From: Ardenticatenales bacterium
GTDB lineage: Bacteria; Chloroflexota; Anaerolineae; Ardenticatenales; Ardenticatenaceae
Length of the DNA stretch: 12,249 nucleotides
Assembly (NCBI GenBank): GCA_013812995.1
Contig: JACCSL010000811.1
Span: forward strand, 1-12,249
Reading direction: 5' to 3'
In this document: positions 7,593-12,249 of the stretch, one piece after another
Numbering within the stretch: position 1 is the first letter of the stretch
How the letters are laid out: every line of letters begins with the position of its first letter
Notes under the pieces: model-generated
The model's database searches: none
What the model was told of the DNA's origin: nothing
Seen by the model: the letters and a program-made list of their open reading frames with translations, nothing else
Made by a program: the position numbers and the translations under genes

Positions 7593-7957
7593 TCCTTGTC
7601 CTCCTTTAGCGATTCTATGGTCTCCCGAGGCTTCATATCCACATTCTTCAAGGCGCTCATCGCCTGTTGGAGCATGAAGTAGCCAAGTCCTGCGGCCACC
7701 AGCCCCACCACCAAGGCGGCTGCCCAGTCAGGCAGAATTTCGGCCAGGGCAATGATCGCGGCGGCCAGGATGGCAAGGAGGCCAGCATAGGCAATGGCTC
7801 CGCCAATCACCAACGTACTGACGTGCTTGCCAATTTCCGATGCTTTTTCGCTCATCTCTACCTTGGCAAGATGAACCTCCTGGCGAACGAGGGTGCTCGT
7901 CTCGCGGGACAGTTCAGAGAAGAGTTCACCAAGTGAGCGTTCTTTCGTGTTCTGCAT
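7568..7957 (-). CDS. Phage holin superfamily III-like membrane protein (129 aa)
   Basis: The ATG at 7957 follows AGAGGG with a 6-nt gap and lies 12 nt after the upstream gene. An N-terminal amphipathic helix carries LVRQEVHLAKVE (23-34). Two membrane segments follow at about 47-71 and 77-95, then a cytosolic tail with the typical PRETIESLKEDKEWIQ (110-125). This is the layout of the Actinobacteriophage holin superfamily III domain. The name comes from phage lysis proteins, but chromosomal copies next to DUF3618 genes are common and no lysin or phage gene is in this window, so a lysis role is unlikely. An envelope or membrane-stress role is inferred. It is the middle gene of the three-gene operon, and the DUF3618 gene start lies inside its 3' end. 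Confidence 0.9.
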   Translation of the reverse strand: MQNTKERSLGELFSELSRETSTLVRQEVHLAKVEMSEKASEIGKHVSTLVIGGAIAYAGLLAILAAAIIALAEILPDWAAALVVGLVAAGLGYFMLQQAMSALKNVDMKPRETIESLKEDKEWIQEQTS

Positions 7958-7969
7958 GGTAGTCCCTCT

Positions 7970-8836
7970 CTAGCGTGTGTCGGAATCGGAAGAGCGGGGT
8001 GTCGTTCCCTGATTGCCGGGTTGCTCACGGTTCTGCGAACCGCCCTGGCTCGTGCCAAGGTTCTGCTGGCTGGGTCCGGTACGCTGGCTGCTCCCGTAGC
8101 TGCGCTGCGTGGGGCCACTGCTCTGCCCGGACTCATACCCTGGGCGACTGATGCCCTGGCTGCCATAGCTCTGGCGACCATAGTCCATGCTCTGGCTACC
8201 ATAGTTCTGGCGGCCATAGCTCTGTTGCTCGTAGCCATAGCTGCGTTGCTGGCTCTGCCCGCTCGGTCCATAGGAAGAGGTAAGCTCTGGGGTGGGGCTG
8301 CTGCTTTTTAGGAAGCGCGCCACCATGAGCCCCAGAGCGAAGGCACCGCCGACGAAGAGCGCAGGCTCGCGACGCGCAAAGCGCTGAGCATCGTCCATGA
8401 GCAGTTCCATGTCCGAATAGCGCAGATAGTCAGCAAGCTGCTCGATCTGATTCGCCGCGCTGTCGGCATACTGCCCCACGAAGGAGGCTGGACCCTCACC
8501 CTGAAGCTGCTGCCCGGTCTGGCGCAGCGCCTGCGCGACGCTCTCGACGCCCTCAACGGCGCGATCTTTCTGCGCTTCGATGAGCGATTGCGCCTGCTGC
8601 TGCACCTGGCTCACCATGTCTCCGGCTGCCTGTTGGGCCTGATCCGTTGTACTCTGGGGTCGTGCCGTGGAGCCCGCCGCTCCGGCACTGCTCCCCAGCG
8701 AGGGGGTGGACCCCAATGACCCGGCACCGCTTCCCAGACCTGTGCCCAGCGAGGGGGTGTTCTGCGTCCCCTTGCTAGGATTGTTCTGAGAAGGCGTTCC
8801 TGGCGAAGTGGAACTACCACCTTTTATTTGATCCAT
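7970..8836 (-). CDS. Membrane-associated protein with YG-rich low-complexity tail (288 aa)
   Basis: The ATG at 8836 has AAAGGGA about 8 nt upstream. Three regions are visible. Residues 1-63 are a Gly/Ser/Thr/Pro low-complexity head. Residues 64-180 are an ordered core: a Gln/Ala-rich helix, then GVESVAQALRQTGQQL (96-111), a helix with SAANQIEQLADYLRY (126-140), LLMDDAQRFARREP (145-158), and one hydrophobic segment at about 159-176. Residues 180-288 are a disordered tail with seven Tyr-Gly dipeptides, mostly SYG, NYG or DYG, spaced by Gln, Ser and Arg. The core resembles proteins found beside DUF3618 and holin-III genes, some called nutrient-deprivation-induced proteins; I offer that as a recollection only. 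First gene of the operon, 12 nt before the holin-like gene. No enzyme motif is visible. Confidence 0.82.
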   Translation of the reverse strand: MDQIKGGSSTSPGTPSQNNPSKGTQNTPSLGTGLGSGAGSLGSTPSLGSSAGAAGSTARPQSTTDQAQQAAGDMVSQVQQQAQSLIEAQKDRAVEGVESVAQALRQTGQQLQGEGPASFVGQYADSAANQIEQLADYLRYSDMELLMDDAQRFARREPALFVGGAFALGLMVARFLKSSSPTPELTSSYGPSGQSQQRSYGYEQQSYGRQNYGSQSMDYGRQSYGSQGISRPGYESGQSSGPTQRSYGSSQRTGPSQQNLGTSQGGSQNREQPGNQGTTPRSSDSDTR

Positions 8837-8953
8837 GACACCGTTCCCTTTCTATTTCCGTGTGTTGACAAGCCGCGCCCGAAGCTCGTAGGTCTCTTGG
8901 AAGGGCACGTACGACTTGTTACCCAGAGAGCAAGTAGGGTGCCAGCTAGGGCC

Positions 8954-8981
8954 AATAAAAAAGGAGTTTAAGCATTGCCAA
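8954..8981 (-). promoter_or_regulatory. Promoter candidate for the envelope operon
   Basis: On the minus strand, TTGGCA (8981-8976, 5 of 6) and TTTATT (8959-8954, 4 of 6) are 16 nt apart, predicting a start near 8947 and a leader of about 110 nt. The inverted repeat at 8989-9009 lies just upstream of the -35. The -10 match is poor, so this is tentative. Confidence 0.3.
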
Positions 8982-8988
8982 CCACGCA

Positions 8989-9009
8989 AGTACTCTACTT
9001 TTGAGTACT
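8989..9009. repeat. Inverted repeat AGTACTC-N7-GAGTACT, possible operator
   Basis: Perfect 7-bp arms (8989-8995 and 9003-9009) flank a 7-nt spacer. The dyad is centred about 52 nt upstream of the predicted start of the envelope operon, a plausible activator position. No T tract follows on the minus strand, so it is not a standard terminator of the upstream small gene. Confidence 0.4.
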
Positions 9010-9025
9010 GTTGTCCTCATATTTC

Positions 9026-9142
9026 TCATTGGGGGGTGCCTAGCAGGAGCAACCATCCGACGAAGGCCAGAAAGTATAACAGTCCGCGCGTCCAGGACAC
9101 GACTTTTTTCCCCACCTCACCTCTGCCAGCGTTCACGCTCAT
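9026..9142 (-). CDS. Small single-pass membrane protein (38 aa)
   Basis: An ATG at 9142 is preceded by GGAGG about 9 nt upstream, and the frame closes at TGA 9028-9026. The product has a short basic N-terminus (MSVNAGRGEVGKKVVSWTRG) and then a hydrophobic helix at about residues 21-35 (LLYFLAFVGWLLLLG), ending TPQ. Basic residues before the helix suggest the N-terminus stays in the cytoplasm. It begins 74 nt after the prenyltransferase gene on the same strand, and I see no terminator between them, so it may be the last gene of that unit. TATAGT at 9176-9171 could alternatively be its own -10. No known family is recognised. The strong ribosome site and clean topology are the reasons for calling it. 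Confidence 0.62.
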   Translation of the reverse strand: MSVNAGRGEVGKKVVSWTRGLLYFLAFVGWLLLLGTPQ

Positions 9143-9216
9143 TGCCCGTTCCCTCCTCGTCCATACTGATACTATAACGAAGCGGCAGGGAGAATGTTAT
9201 GGTTGGGAGAGGCAAG

Positions 9217-10110
9217 TTAAAGGAGATGGTAGAGCAGGAAGGCACTCAGACCGCCCGAGTTGATGGCGGCGAAGCGCATGGCCGTGCGGAAATTTGCCAT
9301 GACCTGCGCCTCGTCGAAGCGTTGCGCCCAGCGGAGCAACCCCGCGCCCGTTGCCGCGAAGAACAGGGCCAGAGCCAGGGACCAGCCCCAGCCGAAGCGT
9401 TGCCCCAACCCCACGATCATCACGGTCCCGCCAATGGCGAGCAGCGCGAGCGCCACGCCCAAGGCCATGCGCGGCCCGAGAAGCACGGGCAGGGTAATGT
9501 CCCCGCGCTCACGGTCCTCCTTGGTCTGGTAACTCTGTGTGACGATGTAGAGGCCGGTGACGATGAGCGCGGTAGTGCCCATGCCAAGAATGGCCGTGGG
9601 CTCTAGTAGCGAGGTAATCACCGGGCGGGCCACGCTCCAGCCCGCCGCGAAGCCGACCGCGCCCTGCCCCACCGCCACCGCCGTGAGCGCCGCCCACGGG
9701 TTAGCCTTGAGCCGAATAGAGGGGTGCGAGTAGGCGATCATTGCCAGGCAGAGAATCAGCCACATGAGGGTAAAGCTTGGCCCTACCCAGAGCGCGAGAG
9801 GAAAGCCAAGCAGTTGCACGAGCAGCGAGAACCAGAACAGACCCCGATCCACGGGTGGCGGCTCCGCCATGCCGCCAATCGGCCCCTCGTCCTTGTCATA
9901 GTAGGAGTTAAACGCGGTGCCCCCGCCATACAGAAAAAGATGAAGCGTCACGTAACCTGCCCAGAACTTTGGGTCGCGTAGCGTTCCCTCCGCCAGCAGC
10001 ACGCCCCACAGGTAGATCGGCGAGAGGAGCAGGTTGAAGGGAACGCGCAGGTGGCGGATGTAGGGATGATGGAGAATCAGACGAATACCTCCGGGTGGTA
10101 CTCGCCCCAC
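9217..10110 (-). CDS. UbiA-family prenyltransferase, integral membrane
   Basis: UbiA-type enzymes join a polyprenyl diphosphate to an aromatic or other acceptor inside the membrane, using Mg2+ held by two Asp-rich motifs. Both motifs are visible (numbering from the GTG at 10110): [10 protein letters not shown] at 68-77 and EDRERGD at 198-204 followed by ITLPVLLG. Between and after them are about eight hydrophobic segments. Length (297 aa) is normal. The acceptor cannot be told from sequence; quinone, chlorophyll/haem and lipid relatives share these motifs. The start is uncertain. The GTG at 10110 has no useful ribosome site, whereas GGAGGT (10092-10087) lies exactly 6 nt before an in-frame CTG at 10080 that overlaps the mutase stop codon as CTGA. 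Starting there gives [15 protein letters not shown] and 287 residues. Either way it overlaps the mutase gene and is probably co-transcribed with it. Confidence 0.92.
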   Translation of the reverse strand: MGRVPPGGIRLILHHPYIRHLRVPFNLLLSPIYLWGVLLAEGTLRDPKFWAGYVTLHLFLYGGGTAFNSYYDKDEGPIGGMAEPPPVDRGLFWFSLLVQLLGFPLALWVGPSFTLMWLILCLAMIAYSHPSIRLKANPWAALTAVAVGQGAVGFAAGWSVARPVITSLLEPTAILGMGTTALIVTGLYIVTQSYQTKEDRERGDITLPVLLGPRMALGVALALLAIGGTVMIVGLGQRFGWGWSLALALFFAATGAGLLRWAQRFDEAQVMANFRTAMRFAAINSGGLSAFLLYHLL

Positions 10111-11720
10111 ACCTCGCGCAGGGCATTGCAGATTTCGCCGATGGTGGCGTAGCTCTCCACTGCTGTCAGAATCAGCGGCATGAGATTTTCCTGCCCGCGC
10201 CCTGCCTCGGCCAGCGCGGCCAGTTGCTGCGCAACGGCCTCGTTGTTGCGGCGCGCCCGCAGCACGACCAACTTCGCGGCCTGCCGCTCGCCCAGCGCCT
10301 CATCGATCTTCAGAACCTCAATGCCCGGCGGCTTGCCCGAGGCAAACTCGTTGACGCCTACCACGATTTTCGCTTTCTTCTCGACCGCGCGCTGGTAGTC
10401 GTAGGCCGCGTTTTGAATCTCCGCCTGCATCCAGCCTGCCTCGATGGCACGCAGCGCGCCGCCCAGCGCGTCGATCTGCGCGATGTAGTCGCTGGCCCGC
10501 TGCTCAATCTCGTTGGTGAGCGATTCCAGGTAGTAGGAGCCGGCCAGCGGGTCGGCGCTGTCGGCGATGCCACTCTCGTGCGCGATGATCTGCTGCGTGC
10601 GGAGCGCAATCTCGACTGCCTTCTCCGTTGGCAGCCCCAGCGCCTCGTCCATCGAGTTGGTGTGCAGGCTCTGCGTCCCGCCGAGAACGGCGGCCAGGGC
10701 CTGGAGCGCCACCCGCACGATGTTGTTCTCCGGCTGCTGCGCGGTCAGTGTGGAGCCACCCGTCTGCGTGTGAAAGCGCAGCATCCATGATCGTGGGTCC
10801 TTCGCGCCGAAGCGCTCGCGCATGAGCCGTGCCCAGAAGCGACGCGCCGCACGGAACTTGGCGACCTCTTCCAGAAAGTTATTGTGCGCATTGAAGAAGA
10901 AGGCCAACTGACCCGCGAACTCATCGATGTCCATCCCGGCGGCCAGCGCGGCGTCTACGTAGGCAATCGCATTAGCGAGCGTGAAGGCGACTTCCTGGAC
11001 CGCCGTAGAGCCCGCCTCGCGGATGTGGTAGCCGGAGATCGAGATGGGGTTCCACTTGGGTAGTTCGCTCTTAGCATAGGCAAAGATGTCCGTGACGAGG
11101 CGCATTGACGGTTTGGGCGGGAAGATGTAGGTGCCCCGAGCCAGGTACTCCTTGAGGATGTCGTTCTGAATGGTGCCGCGCAGCGCCTGCGGCGACACCC
11201 CCTGCTGCTTCCCCACGGCAATGTACATGGCCCAGAGCACCGAGGCGGGCGCGTTGATGGTCATTGAGGTGGAGACTTTTTCCAGCGGAATCCCGTCGAA
11301 GAGGGTTTCCATGTCCTCCAACGAGGAGATGGAAACGCCCACCTTGCCCACCTCGCCCAGGCTCATGGGGTCGTCCGCGTCGTAGCCGAGCTGCGTGGGC
11401 AGGTCGAAGGCGACGGAGAGGCCCGTGGTGCCGCGCGCCAGCAGATACTTGTAGCGCTCGTTCGACTCCTCGGCGCTCGCGAAGCCCGCGTACTGGCGCA
11501 TCGTCCATAGCCGCCCCCGGTACATCGAAGGATAAATGCCGCGCGTGAATGGATATTCTCCAGGGTAGCCTAGCTGCTGCTCGTAGTCGCTCACACCGTC
11601 CTCGGGCGTGTAGAGCGGCTCAACTGTCATCTCGGAAGAGGTCGCAAAGCGCGCCTGGCGCTCTCCCCCCTTCACATAGGGTCCATAGCTTTTTTCCAGC
11701 CAGCGATTCTTATCAGACAT
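10077..11720 (-). CDS. Methylmalonyl-CoA mutase, large (catalytic) subunit
   Basis: It interconverts methylmalonyl-CoA and succinyl-CoA using adenosylcobalamin. The ATG at 11720 is chosen because GGAGAG (11730-11725) is correctly placed for it; adjacent ATG 11723 and the TTG/ATG at 11750/11747 are alternatives with poorer sites. Numbered from 11720 (547 aa), [15 protein letters not shown] is at 66-80, [19 protein letters not shown] at 182-200, PPKPSMR ends at Arg207, SGYH ends at His232, and GGTQSLHTN contains Gln350. Tyr77 and Arg207 correspond, by recalled alignment, to the two residues that bind the methylmalonyl carboxylate; isobutyryl-CoA mutase has Phe and Gln there. The protein stops before the B12-binding domain (no DxHxxG), so a separate small subunit must exist outside the window. 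It lies 26 nt after the broken nuclease gene and overlaps the prenyltransferase gene. Confidence 0.95.
   Translation of the reverse strand: MSDKNRWLEKSYGPYVKGGERQARFATSSEMTVEPLYTPEDGVSDYEQQLGYPGEYPFTRGIYPSMYRGRLWTMRQYAGFASAEESNERYKYLLARGTTGLSVAFDLPTQLGYDADDPMSLGEVGKVGVSISSLEDMETLFDGIPLEKVSTSMTINAPASVLWAMYIAVGKQQGVSPQALRGTIQNDILKEYLARGTYIFPPKPSMRLVTDIFAYAKSELPKWNPISISGYHIREAGSTAVQEVAFTLANAIAYVDAALAAGMDIDEFAGQLAFFFNAHNNFLEEVAKFRAARRFWARLMRERFGAKDPRSWMLRFHTQTGGSTLTAQQPENNIVRVALQALAAVLGGTQSLHTNSMDEALGLPTEKAVEIALRTQQIIAHESGIADSADPLAGSYYLESLTNEIEQRASDYIAQIDALGGALRAIEAGWMQAEIQNAAYDYQRAVEKKAKIVVGVNEFASGKPPGIEVLKIDEALGERQAAKLVVLRARRNNEAVAQQLAALAEAGRGQENLMPLILTAVESYATIGEICNALREVWGEYHPEVFV
10087..10092 (-). 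promoter_or_regulatory. Strong ribosome binding site placed for a CTG start
   Basis: GGAGGT on the minus strand lies inside the 3' end of the mutase gene. The first codon at a usual distance and in the prenyltransferase frame is CTG (10080-10078), 6 nt away. No ATG, GTG or TTG in that frame is suitably placed. Confidence 0.6.
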
Positions 11721-11746
11721 CATTCTCTCCGTATACGCTTTGTTCA

Positions 11747-12109
11747 TCAATCTGATAGGAAATTGCTTCTAAATCCCGCCAGAGAGGTATGATCGACCAA
11801 ATATTGAAGCGTTTTCAGCGTAAAGACCTTACCCTGAGTCGCCTCAAGCAACTTCCGCATGTCCTCTCGTCTAACCCCAAAGCCTCGACCATTGATGCAG
11901 GCGATCACCTCAAATCCGCCTTTACCCTCTGAAACACGTTTTTGACTCAAGGTCGCCAAGTGCTGAATACGAGTTACTTTGTCGCGTGCCGTTCCATCGT
12001 CCTCAGCGACTTTTGCTTCTATGAGAATCTGTGGATTCCACTCATCCGGCACAATGAAATCAGGGGCCTGATCCAACGCTTCTATTCGTTCGGCTCGTTT
12101 TGTCTTACG
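11747..12109 (-). pseudogene. 5'-truncated PD-(D/E)XK endonuclease-like gene
   Basis: About 120 codons remain, ending at TGA 11749-11747. The putative catalytic pair is visible: Pro-Asp in APDFIV and then IEAK fourteen residues later, followed by RIQHLATL, then a domain with FEVIACINGRGFGVRREDM. This spacing fits the PD-(D/E)XK nuclease fold, as in many type II restriction enzymes; the exact family is not recognised. The only start codon is TTG 12076, without a ribosome site and only four codons before the PD, so the N-terminal part of a normal nuclease is missing. The frame runs unbroken upstream to 12109, exactly where the transposon end lies, then into the element until TGA 12145-12143. 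The likeliest reading is that insertion removed or displaced the 5' part. The codons are more A/T-rich than in the mutase gene, which hints at transfer. No cognate methyltransferase is in the window. Confidence 0.62.
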
Positions 12110-12116
12110 TTGACAC

Positions 12117-12139
12117 TCCCACGAATAGAATTCGTGGGA
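12117..12139. repeat. Perfect 10-bp hairpin at the transposon end
   Basis: TCCCACGAAT (12117-12126), loop AGA, ATTCGTGGGA (12130-12139). It has no T tract on either side. It would be the subterminal right-end hairpin recognised by a TnpA transposase and would also fold in any RNA read through the element end. Confidence 0.85.
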
Positions 12140-12141
12140 TT

Positions 12142-12166
12142 CTCAGCAGGGCCTAACCCTGCTGAG
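12142..12166. repeat. Perfect 10-bp hairpin containing the tnpB stop codon
   Basis: CTCAGCAGGG (12142-12151), 5-nt loop, CCCTGCTGAG (12157-12166). The minus-strand TAG stop of the tnpB frame (12155-12153) lies entirely in the loop, so the last coding bases double as structured RNA. Confidence 0.85.
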
Positions 12167-12248
12167 CCACATGGCCGGTGTCCACGGCGCTACGCCTCCG
12201 AAACTGGATCGGGCGGCGATACGTGATACGAGTGACCTGTACCTTGCC
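12153..12248 (-). CDS. tnpB: TnpB (IS605 OrfB) RNA-guided endonuclease, last 31 codons
   Basis: The frame enters from the right edge and ends at TAG 12155-12153. Its end, RRRSAVDTGHVAQQG, matches the C-terminal TGHVA-type tail that I recognise from many IS605-family OrfB proteins. TnpB proteins are ancestors of Cas12 and cut DNA guided by an omega RNA transcribed from the end of the element. The catalytic RuvC and zinc-finger parts are outside the window, so activity cannot be judged. The call rests on the short tail together with the hairpins that follow. Confidence 0.65.
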   Translation of the reverse strand, partial: GKVQVTRITYRRPIQFRRRSAVDTGHVAQQG

Positions 12249-12249
12249 A

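Larger units (their letters stand above)
12110..12248 (-). ncRNA. Predicted omega RNA (reRNA) scaffold overlapping the tnpB 3' end
   Basis: In studied TnpB systems the guide RNA scaffold is made from the tnpB 3' end and the right end of the element, and the guide is the DNA just outside. Here that scaffold would hold both perfect hairpins and end at TCAA 12110. The guide would then start CGTAAGACAAAACGAG, which belongs to the interrupted nuclease frame. The 5' limit is unknown and may lie outside the window. No transcript evidence exists here. Confidence 0.4.
12110..12249 (-). mobile_element. Right end of an IS200/IS605-superfamily element (partial)
   Basis: On the minus strand the order is tnpB 3' end, hairpin (12166-12142), hairpin (12139-12117), then TCAA (12113-12110), after which the nuclease frame begins. 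Subterminal hairpins and a TCAA-type cleavage site are known for right ends in this superfamily (IS608). The precise boundary at 12110 is inferred. The left end, and any tnpA, lie outside the window. Confidence 0.65.

Noticed and set aside
7568..7957. Prophage remnant signalled by the holin-like gene
   Set aside because: No endolysin, structural, integrase or attachment sequence is visible; chromosomal holin-III genes beside DUF3618 genes are common.
8156..8250. Near-repeats of CCATAG/CTGG in the first envelope gene as a CRISPR or tandem DNA array
   Set aside because: Spacing is irregular and codon-phased; they encode the SYG/QSYG repeats of the protein tail.
8916..9263. Plus-strand open frame of 115 codons in the spacer left of the prenyltransferase gene
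   Set aside because: It runs antisense to the better-supported 38-aa gene and into the prenyltransferase gene, and its composition does not look like a folded protein.
10095..10790. Plus-strand open frame of 231 codons
   Set aside because: It is antisense to the conserved mutase gene and shows no family features.
12117..12166. The two hairpins as rho-independent terminators
   Set aside because: Neither has a T tract on either strand; their order after a TnpB tail and before TCAA fits a transposon end better.

Overview
The window reads as a chromosomal piece of a GC-rich bacterium. My guess is Chloroflexota or a nearby lineage. This is inference from gene content: an Ig-rich bacterial alpha-2-macroglobulin, a stand-alone large subunit of methylmalonyl-CoA mutase, a DUF3618/holin-superfamily-III cluster, and an uncharacterised protein of a type I associate with that phylum. 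No rRNA or tRNA is present to confirm it. Almost everything is on the minus strand. Only one short gene (4931-5278) runs on the plus strand.

From the left, 1-4558 is one uninterrupted minus-strand reading frame: the first 1519 residues of a giant membrane-anchored alpha-2-macroglobulin-like protein whose C-terminus lies outside the window. A promoter-like site sits upstream of it. Divergent to it is a 115-residue, very acidic protein made of two Tudor-like repeats, ended by a strong terminator. It converges on an uncharacterised 202-residue minus-strand gene.

Next comes a compact three-gene minus-strand operon (8836 to 6138) ending at a strong terminator. It encodes a membrane protein with a tyrosine/glycine/serine/glutamine low-complexity tail, a holin-superfamily-III two-helix membrane protein, and a 484-residue DUF3618 protein with three hydrophobic segments joined by long amphipathic helices. 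Together these look like an envelope-associated stress module. No member has a well-defined biochemical role.

Upstream lies a second minus-strand unit: the methylmalonyl-CoA mutase large subunit, overlapped by a UbiA-family prenyltransferase that may start at a non-standard CTG, then a 38-residue single-pass membrane protein with a good ribosome binding site.

The right end records a transposition event. The last 31 codons of a TnpB-type protein (IS200/IS605 superfamily) and two perfect hairpins end at a TCAA. They abut directly a decapitated PD-(D/E)XK endonuclease-like reading frame. The hairpin region is where a TnpB omega RNA (reRNA) would lie, and the broken nuclease gene supplies the adjoining guide position.
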